A stretch of DNA of 64,000 bases. Source: an uncultured Polaribacter sp. Lineage in GTDB: Bacteria > Bacteroidota > Bacteroidia > Flavobacteriales > Flavobacteriaceae. Below, in pieces: positions 1 through 8,763 of this stretch. The stretch lies in NCBI RefSeq assembly GCF_947503855.1, contig NZ_CANNFF010000001.1:248001-312000 (forward strand), given 5' to 3'. Each line of letters opens with the position of its first letter. Within the stretch, counting starts at the first letter, position 1. The notes beneath the pieces were generated by a model that searched no databases, was not told where the DNA came from, and worked only from the letters and a program-made list of their open reading frames with translations. Made by a program: the position numbers and the translations under genes.

Positions 1-266
1 ATAAGAGTTTTTCCAGTAGTAATTTTTTCTTCTGTCTTAAAACCTAAGTAAGAAAACACAAGTACTGCTTTTTCATTTCTTAATCTTATTGTATACTCTC
101 CACTCATATTAGAAGTTGTTCCATGGGTAGTTCCCTTCACAAAAACACTTACTCCAAACAATGACTCTCCTTTTTCATCTGTCACTTTACCTTTAATTGT
201 TCTTACTTGCGAAAACGTAAAAGATGACATTAAAACAAAAATAATAATAGCCAATATTTTTTTCAT
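1..266 (-). CDS. SusC-like TonB-dependent receptor, N-terminal fragment (runs off left edge)
   Basis: Only the first 88 codons are present; the start codon is at 266 and the frame is open to base 1. The product begins with a signal peptide (MKKILAIIIFVLMSSFTFSQ) followed by a carboxypeptidase-D-regulatory-like beta-sandwich with the sequence GKVTDEKGESLFGVSVFVKG and then FSYLGFKTEE. This is the standard N-terminal extension of SusC-family outer-membrane glycan importers. The TonB box, plug and barrel would lie outside the window. It is divergent from the fucosidase/sulfatase run, and in this context it would most likely import fucan oligosaccharides; that substrate is inferred. No SusD partner is visible in the window; it would be expected immediately downstream, beyond base 1. 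Confidence 0.85.
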   Translation of the reverse strand, partial: MKKILAIIIFVLMSSFTFSQVRTIKGKVTDEKGESLFGVSVFVKGTTHGTTSNMSGEYTIRLRNEKAVLVFSYLGFKTEEKITTGKTL

Positions 267-319
267 ATTTAGTAATTTTAGTTTAGTCTAATTTTGTGAT
301 GCTAATTTCTAACTTATTT

Positions 320-340
320 AAATAAGCAGTCTGCTTATTT
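320..340. promoter_or_regulatory. 9+3+9 perfect inverted repeat
   Basis: The arms AAATAAGCA and TGCTTATTT are separated by GTC. It lies 54 bases before the susC-like start codon and abuts the shared motif at 340-357. It could be an operator for a dimeric regulator or a hairpin in the susC leader. There is no U-run, so it is probably not a terminator. Confidence 0.45.
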
Positions 341-357
341 CAGTCATTTCTTTGCTC
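340..357 (-). promoter_or_regulatory. Shared upstream motif, copy 1 (susC-like gene)
   Basis: Plus-strand sequence TCAGTCATTTCTTTGCTC. It aligns without gaps to copies at 32635-32652, 38603-38620 and 42041-42058; all four share T at position 1, C at 6, TT at 8-9 and TTGCTC at 13-18. It lies 74 bases before the start codon at 266. Its position fits an activator site, with the HTCS encoded at 42066-46196 as the obvious candidate; that link is inferred. Confidence 0.5.
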
Positions 358-580
358 GTTTTTGTAAAAACTTAAATATTTTACATTGATTACAGTTAAT
401 AATGCATTGTTTTGGGTCAAATGAGGTAATACTAATCGTAAAGCATTAATATCTCTTTTAAATGTTGGAATCTAATTAAAACCACTGTTTTGAATTCTTA
501 CAGCAAAAAAATGATGGAATAGAGAATTGTTTGTTAAGTCGTAAATAGTTACTTTGTATACGTAATAAAACAAAGCTACA

Positions 581-2107
581 ATGACCAAGTTTACAACAAC
601 TCTTTTCTTAACTTTATGTTCTTGTTTTATTTTTAGTCAAAACCTACAACACAACAATTCCGTTAGAAAGATTAATCCTAACTGGAAATCAATGGCAGAA
701 AACTATCAAGTTCCAGAATGGTTTCAAAATGGTAAAATTGGAGTTTGGATGCATTGGGGAATTCCATCATCTATTGATGAAAATAGAGCTGATGATGGTT
801 CTCATTATGGAAGAAGAATGTATGGGGATATAGATTATGATGCAAGAAACGAACCTGATAGAAAAAGAACTGTAGAACTAACAAGATGGCATACAGAAAG
901 ATATGGAAAACCATCTGAATTCGGTTATGAAAAATTTATATCAAATTTTAAGGCAGAAAATTTTAATGCTAGTAAAATTGTGAAATTCGTAAAAGAATGT
1001 GGTGCTCGTTTTATTATGCCTGTAGCAACTCATCATGACAATTTTGATATGTATGATTCATTTTTCCCTTATAACGCTGTTAATATGGGACCGAAAAAAG
1101 ACATTCTTAGAGAATGGAAAGATGCTGCACAAGAACATAATTTAAAATTTGGGGTATCTACACATTTATATTGGTCTCCTCGCTTTTTTAGAACCGCTAG
1201 AAAATTTCAAAAAGAAGGAACTCCAGAATGGGAATTCTTTAATATGGATTACGACACAAAAGAATTTGCCAGTCAAGATAGTTGGAACGAACATTGGTAC
1301 AAACGTTCTTGGGATTTAATTGAAAAATACGATCCAGATATGTTTAATAATGATTCTCCTTATCCATCTATAAAAACAGGAAAAGGATTAGGAGTTAAAT
1401 TATTTTCTGATTACTTAAATAGAGATTTAAAAGAGAATAAAGGAAAACAAACCACTGTTTTATCTTTTAAAAATCCGAAGGAAAATAAAGCCGCATTTAC
1501 CTACAATTTAGAAAGAGGAATGTTTGGCGAACAGCAAACACACCCATGGATTTGGGCTACAGATTTATCTGGAAGTTGGTTCTACAGAAAAAAGTCTTTC
1601 ACAAAAATGTCATTAGATGTTTTAATTGGTAATGCTATTGATGCTATCAGTAAAAATGGTGTAGTAATGATTAACATTGCTTTAAAAGGTGATGGAACGA
1701 TACCTGATAATCAAATAAAAATGTTATCTGATTTTGGAAAATTTATAAAAATCAATCAAGAAGGAATCTATAACACCAGACCTTGGAAGGTTTATGGCGA
1801 AGGTCCTTTAAAAATAATTACAAAAAGAGCTGGTGAAAATCTAAAAAAATTCTCTGTAAAAGACATTCGAATTACAACAAAAAAAGGAAACCTGTTTGCT
1901 TTTGTTTTAGGAGTTCCAATAGAAAATATTTTAATTAAAACACTCAACAAAGGCGGTATTTTACAAAAAAAAATAAAAGAAATAAAAATGCTAGGAAGTA
2001 ATGAAAAAATTACCTGGCATCAAAATAAAGATGGTTTAGTTATTCAAAATAATTTTAAGAATTTACCAAATCAGCCTGCTATTTGTTTTAAAATAATACT
2101 AGAATAA
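581..2107 (+). CDS. GH29 alpha-L-fucosidase
   Basis: This 508-residue secreted enzyme is predicted to release terminal alpha-L-fucose in the periplasm or at the cell surface. It has a signal peptide (to about residue 20, ending CFIFSQ), then the GH29 barrel. The start of the barrel reads GVWMHWGIPS (about 53-62). The fucose-binding HH pair is at 151-152 in ATHHDNFDMY. The strand PDMFNND (252-258) aligns with the usual PDLIWFD, so Asp258 is the expected nucleophile even though the WF before it is NN. A C-terminal beta-sandwich follows. It is the first gene of a long plus-strand run and the next gene starts 3 bases after its stop. The substitution near the nucleophile and the reduced aromatic content suggest a divergent subfamily with a different aglycone preference. 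Confidence 0.88.
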   Translation: MTKFTTTLFLTLCSCFIFSQNLQHNNSVRKINPNWKSMAENYQVPEWFQNGKIGVWMHWGIPSSIDENRADDGSHYGRRMYGDIDYDARNEPDRKRTVELTRWHTERYGKPSEFGYEKFISNFKAENFNASKIVKFVKECGARFIMPVATHHDNFDMYDSFFPYNAVNMGPKKDILREWKDAAQEHNLKFGVSTHLYWSPRFFRTARKFQKEGTPEWEFFNMDYDTKEFASQDSWNEHWYKRSWDLIEKYDPDMFNNDSPYPSIKTGKGLGVKLFSDYLNRDLKENKGKQTTVLSFKNPKENKAAFTYNLERGMFGEQQTHPWIWATDLSGSWFYRKKSFTKMSLDVLIGNAIDAISKNGVVMINIALKGDGTIPDNQIKMLSDFGKFIKINQEGIYNTRPWKVYGEGPLKIITKRAGENLKKFSVKDIRITTKKGNLFAFVLGVPIENILIKTLNKGGILQKKIKEIKMLGSNEKITWHQNKDGLVIQNNFKNLPNQPAICFKIILE

Positions 2108-2110
2108 TTT

Positions 2111-3313
2111 ATGTTTAAAATGCATTTTAAATCTTCATTTTTATTGATTGTTTTAGCACTTTCTTTAAGTTCGTGCAAATCAAAAAATATAGAAACTTCT
2201 TCAGAAGTGTCAGCACAAAATAAATTGCCAGCCTTTTCTTGGGATAAAATGCCTTTGTATATGCATGTTCGTAAAAGTACAGCCTTTACAAACAAAGAGA
2301 TTAAATATTTAGCAAAATTTCCATTAATAACTTTAGAAAAAACCACTGGTAGCAAAACTTATGGATCTACAGAGAATGGAACTTTAGCTGCATCAAAAGC
2401 AATAAAAAAGATAAACCCTTATACAAAAGTATTGTATTACAAGAATGTTGTAATTAATTGGAGAGGTTACAAAGAAGATGATTTATTTTTAAAAGAAAAC
2501 CCACAAGCATATTTGTTTAATACATTAAGTAAAAAGGCTTTAATGTCAAATGGTAGAACTGGTTTTTTTGATATTTCACAAGAATACGTTCGTAAATATT
2601 GGTTAAATCACGTTAAAAAAATAACAGAAAGTCCTTTTATTGATGGTGTTTTTATGGATGCTAACATAAAAGTATTAGTTCCCGGTTTTTTTAAAAATAA
2701 AGTTGGTGTAGAAAAACAAAAAGCCATTAAAGCTGGGTATTTTTCAATGATGAAAAATTTAAAATCACAATTAGGAAACGATAATTTACTAATTGCAAAT
2801 ATGATTCGTGCACGTCCTGATTTTAAAAATTCTGGAAGAGAGTTTTTAAAATATTTTGATGGTTCATACCTTGAAGGATTTGATAAAGGTGGTTTTGGCA
2901 CAACTTATGCAGATTATCTAGCAAAAGGAATAGAAGCTTTTCAAAAATCAGCAAGAGAAGGAAAAGTAATTGCGATGTCTATAGGTCTAGGAAAATCTTT
3001 AAAAGGAGAACATATTGGAATTGATGACCTAAGAGAATCCGTAGAAATAAATGAAAATCTAAATTCACGTCTAGATTATGTATTAGCGCTGTTTTTAGTT
3101 TGTGCTGAAAAATATAGTTATGTATATCCTCATGATGGATACAAAAGCAACACTTCTGCTACTTGGTTAAAAACCTTTCCTCAATATGAAAAACCACTAG
3201 GAAAACCTCTAGGATTTGCAAAACGAAATGGCTACATCTATACTAGACAATTTGAACATTTAGATGTTTGGTTAGATATAGAAAACAAAACAGCCAAATT
3301 AAACTATAAATAA
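2111..3313 (+). CDS. Lipoprotein with putative glycoside-hydrolase-like TIM barrel, unknown activity
   Basis: This is a 400-residue product with a lipoprotein signal peptide (LSLSSCKSK, Cys22), so it is probably anchored in a membrane of the cell envelope. I recognise no characterised family. The sequence reads like an alpha/beta barrel: a strand ending SPFIDGVFMDAN (Asp178, Asp183), and a later strand YFDGSYLEGF with Glu255. The Asp183-Glu255 arrangement recalls the Asp/Glu pair of the candidate endo-fucanases at 21534, 32902 and 34644, but overall similarity is not evident by eye. It resembles the hypothetical glycosyl hydrolase groups related to GH-like Pfam families. Translation could start at codon 1 or at Met4. 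It lies 3 bases after the GH29 gene and is presumably co-transcribed and part of fucan breakdown. Confidence 0.55.
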   Translation: MFKMHFKSSFLLIVLALSLSSCKSKNIETSSEVSAQNKLPAFSWDKMPLYMHVRKSTAFTNKEIKYLAKFPLITLEKTTGSKTYGSTENGTLAASKAIKKINPYTKVLYYKNVVINWRGYKEDDLFLKENPQAYLFNTLSKKALMSNGRTGFFDISQEYVRKYWLNHVKKITESPFIDGVFMDANIKVLVPGFFKNKVGVEKQKAIKAGYFSMMKNLKSQLGNDNLLIANMIRARPDFKNSGREFLKYFDGSYLEGFDKGGFGTTYADYLAKGIEAFQKSAREGKVIAMSIGLGKSLKGEHIGIDDLRESVEINENLNSRLDYVLALFLVCAEKYSYVYPHDGYKSNTSATWLKTFPQYEKPLGKPLGFAKRNGYIYTRQFEHLDVWLDIENKTAKLNYK

Positions 3314-3352
3314 AAAATTGAGTCTAAAAATTAATATTACAAAACAAATACA

Positions 3353-5305
3353 ATGAAATATATTTTAAACAAACCTGCACTCGTTTTATTACTGTTCGTT
3401 TTTTCTTTAAACTTTAAAGCTCAAGAAAAAAAAGATTTAATAAAGCCTAATGTTATTATTTTTTATGTTGATGATTTAGGTTGGCAGGATACAGAAATAA
3501 ATAATTTAGATGACCCAAGTCCTTGGGAAACACCTAACATAGCAAAACTTGCAAAAGATGCTGTGAATTTCACAAATGGATATTCTCCTGCACCTACTTG
3601 TGCACCATCTAGATGTGCTATGTTAACAGGATTACACCCAACTAAAACTGGAGTAACACATGTTGCAGGAGGAATTTTACCTAAAGCTTCTGGTCGTTCA
3701 ACTTATATTCATCCTTTTTTTCCAGAAGGATTAGAACCTGAACATTTTACCATGGCAGAGGCCTTAAAAATGAATGGATATAAAACAGGTCATGTTGGAA
3801 AATGGCACGTAGGTCACCTTGAAGCACAGAAGTCAATAAATCAAGGATTTGATTTTGCGTTTGAATCAAGAGGAGCACATCAAGGACCAAAAAAGCCTGA
3901 TAATCGTTTAACAGCATTTGCAACTCATAATGAAAACGACAAATATCGTTTGAGCGATGAAAAGTATGCTCCTTTTACTAAAGAATCTCCTCAAGGAATT
4001 TCGTACCCAAAAGATGAGGTTACTGAAAAGGCTTTGAAATTTATCAAGGATAGTAAAGAAGAACCTTTCTTTTTATATTTAGCTCATTGGTTAGTTCACG
4101 CTCCAATTCATACTAAAAATAAAGAATTATTACAATATTACAGTGATAAGTTAGGTATCGATTTTCCAACAAAAAACATTCCTATTAAAACTGGTGGACA
4201 AACAAATCCTTTTTACGGATCTATGGTAACTACTTTAGATTGGAGTTTAGGACGTGTAGTAGATTTACTAAAGAAAACAGATGACCCAAGAAATCCTGGT
4301 AAAAAACTATATGAAACTACTTATATTATTTTTTCTTCTGATAATGGAGCTGTTGAAAAAGCAAACGGAGATATAGTTACAGATAACTTTCCTTTAGATC
4401 AAGGTAAAAAATATGCTCAAGAAGGTGGTATTAGAGTTCCTTTATTAATTTCAGGACCAAGTATTACTAAAGGAAAAACATACGATGGTTTAGTAAATCA
4501 ATTAGATTTTTTTCCAACAATTTTAGACCTAACAGGTAGTAAAGTACCAACTAAATATAGTTCAGATTTTGACGGATTAAATATTACAGGAGTATTACAA
4601 AATAATGAGAAAGACATCAAAAATGATAATGGAGAAATAAGAGAAGAATTATGGTGGCATTTTCCTCACAATCAAGATAGCCAAATGCAATCTGCCATTA
4701 GAAGTGGAGATTATAAATTGTATAAAAACCACATTAAAGGTAATTATGAATTATATCGATTGTATAAAAATGGAGAAAGAGCTGATTTAGAAGAAAAGCA
4801 CGATATCGCAAAAAAATCACCAGAAATAGTTAAAGATTTAGCTACAAAATTAGAGAAATACTTAAAAGATTACGATGCCAAATTTCCATATAAAGATCCT
4901 TCAAAAACTAAAGGTGAAGCAGAAAATGTAGCTACTATTCCTAAAGTAATGTCTGATTCTTTTAATAAAGAAAATAGACAATTTACGGTAAAATTAGAGA
5001 AAGGAAAATCTAAAGTTATTGAGGCGTACGCACTTGTGAGTTTTCAAAATTTAAATAGTGTTAGTAAAAATGGTAAGAAAAGAAAGATAAAAGCACCTTA
5101 TGTTAGTGTAGCTGTTGATGTAAATAAAAATAACTTAGAGTATACATTAACAGTCCCTAAAGGCGCTACAGAATGTGCTATTGTTTTTATAGATGAAAAT
5201 AGGTTTATGGTAAAAAGTAAATTTCATCAATTGGCAGAAAATAAATCAACTACCAAAAAGAAAAATAAGAAGAACAGGAAAAAGAAAAGAACCAAGAAAA
5301 ATTAA
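3353..5305 (+). CDS. S1 sulfatase with C-terminal beta domain and lysine-rich tail
   Basis: This 650-residue type I formylglycine-dependent sulfatase is expected to remove sulfate esters from fucan. It has a signal peptide ending FKAQ (24). The metal-binding VDDLGWQD is at about 39-46. The modification motif PTCAPSR has Cys83 as the formylglycine precursor. The active-site GKWH and the SSDNG segment are present. After the sulfatase domain (about residue 530) comes a beta-rich domain ending IDENRFMVKS, a tail shared with the sulfatases at 5348, 24695, 26826 and 29702. The last 17 residues are almost all Lys, Arg or Asn. It is a tandem paralog of the next gene, clearly recognisable along its whole length. 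Exact S1 subfamily and sulfate position cannot be read from sequence alone. Confidence 0.92.
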   Translation: MKYILNKPALVLLLFVFSLNFKAQEKKDLIKPNVIIFYVDDLGWQDTEINNLDDPSPWETPNIAKLAKDAVNFTNGYSPAPTCAPSRCAMLTGLHPTKTGVTHVAGGILPKASGRSTYIHPFFPEGLEPEHFTMAEALKMNGYKTGHVGKWHVGHLEAQKSINQGFDFAFESRGAHQGPKKPDNRLTAFATHNENDKYRLSDEKYAPFTKESPQGISYPKDEVTEKALKFIKDSKEEPFFLYLAHWLVHAPIHTKNKELLQYYSDKLGIDFPTKNIPIKTGGQTNPFYGSMVTTLDWSLGRVVDLLKKTDDPRNPGKKLYETTYIIFSSDNGAVEKANGDIVTDNFPLDQGKKYAQEGGIRVPLLISGPSITKGKTYDGLVNQLDFFPTILDLTGSKVPTKYSSDFDGLNITGVLQNNEKDIKNDNGEIREELWWHFPHNQDSQMQSAIRSGDYKLYKNHIKGNYELYRLYKNGERADLEEKHDIAKKSPEIVKDLATKLEKYLKDYDAKFPYKDPSKTKGEAENVATIPKVMSDSFNKENRQFTVKLEKGKSKVIEAYALVSFQNLNSVSKNGKKRKIKAPYVSVAVDVNKNNLEYTLTVPKGATECAIVFIDENRFMVKSKFHQLAENKSTTKKKNKKNRKKKRTKKN

Positions 5306-5347
5306 AAAAAAAGCCTAATAATTTCATCAACATAAAAAATATTTAAT

Positions 5348-7243
5348 ATGCATCATAAAAAAAGTATTCTAGGTTTATTACTGATGACACTATTTATTTC
5401 TAATGATATAAATAGTCAAAACAGTAATAATTTAATAAAACCTAATATCATCATTTTTTATGCTGATGATTTAGGTTGGCAAGACGTAGAACTAAACGAT
5501 TTAGACGAGCCCTGTAGTTGGGATACACCAAACATTAAAAAATTAGCAGAAGACGCTATCAATTTTACAAATGCATATTCTGCAGCGCCCACATGCGCAC
5601 CATCTAGAAGCTCTCTTTTAACTGGGTTACATCCTGCTAAAACAACGGTAACACAAGTTGCTGGAGGAACTATTCCAAAGTCTAGTAAAAGATCAAAGTA
5701 TATTAGCCCTTTTTTTCCAGAGGGATTAAGTCCTGATCATTTTACGATTGCAGAAGCTTTAAAAATGAATGGTTATAAAACAGGACATGTAGGTAAATGG
5801 CATGCTGGACATTTAAAAATACAGAGTCCATCAAATCAAGGTTTTGATTTTTCTAATGAATCAAGAGGAGCGCATCAAGGTCCAAAAGGTAAGAATAACA
5901 GGACGAATTTTTTTGCAACACATAACAAGAATGATAAATACCGTTTAAGTGAAGAAAAATACTTCCCTTTTACAAAAGAGTCACCTAATGGAATTTCATA
6001 CCCAACAGATGAGGTGACAGAAGACGCACTACAATTTATCCAAGATAATAAAGAAGAACCTTTCTTTTTATATTTAGCGCACTGGATGGTTCATTATCCA
6101 ATTCACTCTAAAAATCGCGAATTATTACAATACTATTGTGATAAATTTGGAATGGAGTTTCCAAAAGAAGATGTTCCAATTACTAAAGGAGGACAAAACA
6201 ACCCCTATTTTGGAGCCATGGTTACTACTTTAGATTGGAGTTTAGGTCGTGTAGTTGATTTATTAAAAAAAACAGACGATCCTAGAAACCCAGGTAAAAA
6301 GTTATATGAGACAACTTATATCTTTTTCTCTTCCGATAATGGTGGCGCAGAAAAAAGAAAAGATGAAATAATGTCTGACAATGCACCTTTAGACAAAGGT
6401 AAAAAGTATACAGAAGAAGGTGGTATTAGAGTACCAATGCTTGTAGCAGGTCCAAATATTCCAAAAGAAAAAACTAAAGAGTTGTTAATAAATCAATTAG
6501 ATTTTTTCCCAACCATTTTAAGTCTTACAGACAGTAAAATACCTACCAAATATAGTTCAGATTTAGATGGATTAAATATTTCTAACGTATTGTTTACTAA
6601 TGAAAATGCTGTTAAAAATAGTAAGGGAACCTCTAGAGAAGATTTATGGTGGCATTATCCATATAGTGTAGAGACTCAAAATCAGTCTGCTATAAGATCT
6701 GGTGATTATAAACTATATAAAAAGTTTGAAACAGATAGTTATGTATTGCACCGTTTGTATAAAAATGGAAAACGACACGATTTAGAAGAAAAATATGATA
6801 TAGCAGAGCAAGAACCAGAGGTGGTTAAAGAATTGTCTGAAAAACTAGAGAAATACATCAAAGATTACGATGCTGAATTGCCTTATAAAGATCCTTCAAA
6901 ATTTAAAGATGAAACCGAAAATATAGCTGCGCTTCCAAACATTATTGTAGATGTTTTTGATTCCAAATCTCGTAAAGTTTCTATTCAATTAGAAAAAGGA
7001 AAATCTGAGGTAGTACGAGGTTATGTACTTATTAAAATAGGAGATCCGGTAAAATCCAGTAAAAATGGGAAGAAAGTAAAACAAAAGAAACATTCAACAA
7101 CCTATATAAAAATACCTATAGATTCTAGTAAAAACAAGTTAGAATATACTGTAACGCTTCCTAAAGAAGCTAGAGAATATATTTTTATTGCCATAGATGA
7201 AAATAGATTCATTGTAAAAGGAGAATTGCATAAAGTTAAATAA
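5348..7243 (+). CDS. S1 sulfatase (tandem paralog of the preceding gene)
   Basis: A 631-residue secreted formylglycine sulfatase. The signal peptide ends INSQ (24), ADDLGWQD is the metal site, PTCAPSRSS places the formylglycine Cys at 83, and VGKWHAGH supplies Lys and His ligands. Long blocks are identical or nearly so to the upstream paralog, including DDPRNPGKKLYETTYI, so the pair arose by duplication. The C-terminal beta domain ends AIDENRFIVKG. Unlike its neighbour it lacks the poly-lysine tail, and it has C and S in place of P around residues 56-57 (EPCSWDTPN). The duplicates have diverged enough that distinct sulfate positions or chain lengths are plausible; that is inferred. Confidence 0.92.
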   Translation: MHHKKSILGLLLMTLFISNDINSQNSNNLIKPNIIIFYADDLGWQDVELNDLDEPCSWDTPNIKKLAEDAINFTNAYSAAPTCAPSRSSLLTGLHPAKTTVTQVAGGTIPKSSKRSKYISPFFPEGLSPDHFTIAEALKMNGYKTGHVGKWHAGHLKIQSPSNQGFDFSNESRGAHQGPKGKNNRTNFFATHNKNDKYRLSEEKYFPFTKESPNGISYPTDEVTEDALQFIQDNKEEPFFLYLAHWMVHYPIHSKNRELLQYYCDKFGMEFPKEDVPITKGGQNNPYFGAMVTTLDWSLGRVVDLLKKTDDPRNPGKKLYETTYIFFSSDNGGAEKRKDEIMSDNAPLDKGKKYTEEGGIRVPMLVAGPNIPKEKTKELLINQLDFFPTILSLTDSKIPTKYSSDLDGLNISNVLFTNENAVKNSKGTSREDLWWHYPYSVETQNQSAIRSGDYKLYKKFETDSYVLHRLYKNGKRHDLEEKYDIAEQEPEVVKELSEKLEKYIKDYDAELPYKDPSKFKDETENIAALPNIIVDVFDSKSRKVSIQLEKGKSEVVRGYVLIKIGDPVKSSKNGKKVKQKKHSTTYIKIPIDSSKNKLEYTVTLPKEAREYIFIAIDENRFIVKGELHKVK

Positions 7244-7271
7244 TTAAACGTTGAAAATAAAAACTGGAATC

Positions 7272-8750
7272 ATGAAAAACGTAGTTACTTACAGTTGCTT
7301 GTGCTTCCTGTTTTTTTTTAAAATTAATTATGGTCAAGAGAATACTAATACTTTAAAAAATAGCAAACCAAACATCATCTTTGTAATGACAGATGATCAA
7401 GGTATGGGAGATTTTTCTTGTATGGGAAATGAGGTTGTGAAAACACCAAACATTGATGCTTTTTATGACAAATCAACACGTTTTACAGAATATCATGTAA
7501 GTCCTACTTGTGCTCCAACAAGAGCTGCATTGATGAGTGGAGCTCACGAATTTAGATCTGGCGTAACGCATACGATTTTGGAACGTGAAAGAATGGCATT
7601 GGATATTTATACACTTCCTCAAGCTTTGCAATCAGCAGGTTATAAAACAGGCCTTTTTGGGAAATGGCATTTAGGAGATGCTGATGAATATCTACCAAAA
7701 AACAGAGGTTTTAATGAAGTTTTGATGCATGGTTCTGGAGGTATAGGTCAAGTTAGATTGGGTGATTTTCCACCAAATGCAGAAAATGTATATTTTGATA
7801 ATGTGTTACTTCACAATAAAACCATTGTAAAAACCAAAGGCTTTTGTACAGATGTTTTTTTTGATGCTGCATTGGCATGGACCAAAGAAAAAATAGATAA
7901 TAAAGAACCTTATTTTACCTATATTTCATTAAATGCACCTCATGCACCTTTAGTTGCGCCTGAATCTTATAAAAAACGTTTTTTAGATTTGGGTTATAAT
8001 GAAGGAACTGCTGGTAGATATGGAATGATTGAAAACATTGATGACAATTTTGGACGGTTGACAAAAAAACTTAATGAATGGAATGCTTTAGATAATACGC
8101 TAATTATTTTTACTACGGATAATGGCGCAACACATTTAAGAGGAACTTTAAATGGAAAAAAAGTAAAACATTTTAATGCAAATCTAAAAGGAGGAAAAAA
8201 TTCACCAAATGAAGGTGGAAATCATGTACCTCTTTTCTTTTATTGGAAGGGTGTTTTAACTGAAGGAAAAAATATTAATCAACTTACAGCTCATATCGAT
8301 TTATACAAAACCTTCACAGAATTAGCAGGCTCAAAACTGCCAAAAAACATGCAAACTTTAGAAGGTAGATCTTTACTTCCTTTTTTAGAAAATAAGTATG
8401 AGAATTGGAAAGATCGTTTGTTGTTTACACATTGTGGACGATGGAAATCAGGACAAGTTGAAAATGCAAAATACACTAAAATGACGATTAGAAGTAAACA
8501 ATGCCGTTTTGTGAATAATACAGAATTGTATGATGTAATGAACGATCCTGGTGAACGTAGAAATGTTGCTTCAGAAAATCCAGAAGTAATCTCAAAATTT
8601 GAACAACCTTATAACGAATGGTGGTCTTCTTCTATTCCATTTATGATAAATGAAAATAGAAAGAGAATAAAACATCAACCATTACACATAAAATATTATA
8701 AGCAATTAAAGGAGCAAGGAGTTCTAGAATGGGAACCTCAAATTGATTAA
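7272..8750 (+). CDS. S1 sulfatase, arylsulfatase-like
   Basis: A 492-residue secreted sulfatase. I choose the ATG at 7272, which gives a clean signal peptide (MKNVVTYSCLCFLFFF, cleaved near NYGQ), over the in-frame TTG at 7251. MTDDQGMGD is the metal site, SPTCAPTRAALMSG carries the formylglycine Cys80, FGKWHLGD the Lys/His pair and TTDNG the later Asp/Asn ligands. APHAPL supplies another conserved His. It lacks the C-terminal beta domain of the two preceding sulfatases and has a different loop set, so it belongs to a separate subfamily. It lies within the continuous plus-strand run. Confidence 0.9.
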   Translation: MKNVVTYSCLCFLFFFKINYGQENTNTLKNSKPNIIFVMTDDQGMGDFSCMGNEVVKTPNIDAFYDKSTRFTEYHVSPTCAPTRAALMSGAHEFRSGVTHTILERERMALDIYTLPQALQSAGYKTGLFGKWHLGDADEYLPKNRGFNEVLMHGSGGIGQVRLGDFPPNAENVYFDNVLLHNKTIVKTKGFCTDVFFDAALAWTKEKIDNKEPYFTYISLNAPHAPLVAPESYKKRFLDLGYNEGTAGRYGMIENIDDNFGRLTKKLNEWNALDNTLIIFTTDNGATHLRGTLNGKKVKHFNANLKGGKNSPNEGGNHVPLFFYWKGVLTEGKNINQLTAHIDLYKTFTELAGSKLPKNMQTLEGRSLLPFLENKYENWKDRLLFTHCGRWKSGQVENAKYTKMTIRSKQCRFVNNTELYDVMNDPGERRNVASENPEVISKFEQPYNEWWSSSIPFMINENRKRIKHQPLHIKYYKQLKEQGVLEWEPQID

Positions 8751-8763
8751 AAGATCATCCAAA

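Larger units (their letters stand above)
267..580. promoter_or_regulatory. Divergent intergenic region between susC-like gene and first GH29 gene
   Basis: This 314-base gap has no gene. It holds the upstream region of the minus-strand susC-like gene, with an inverted repeat at 320-340 and the shared 18-base motif at 340-357. It also holds the upstream region of the plus-strand GH29 gene, with a near-match to the Bacteroidota -7 box (TACTTTG at 550-556) 25 bases before the start codon. Confidence 0.6.
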
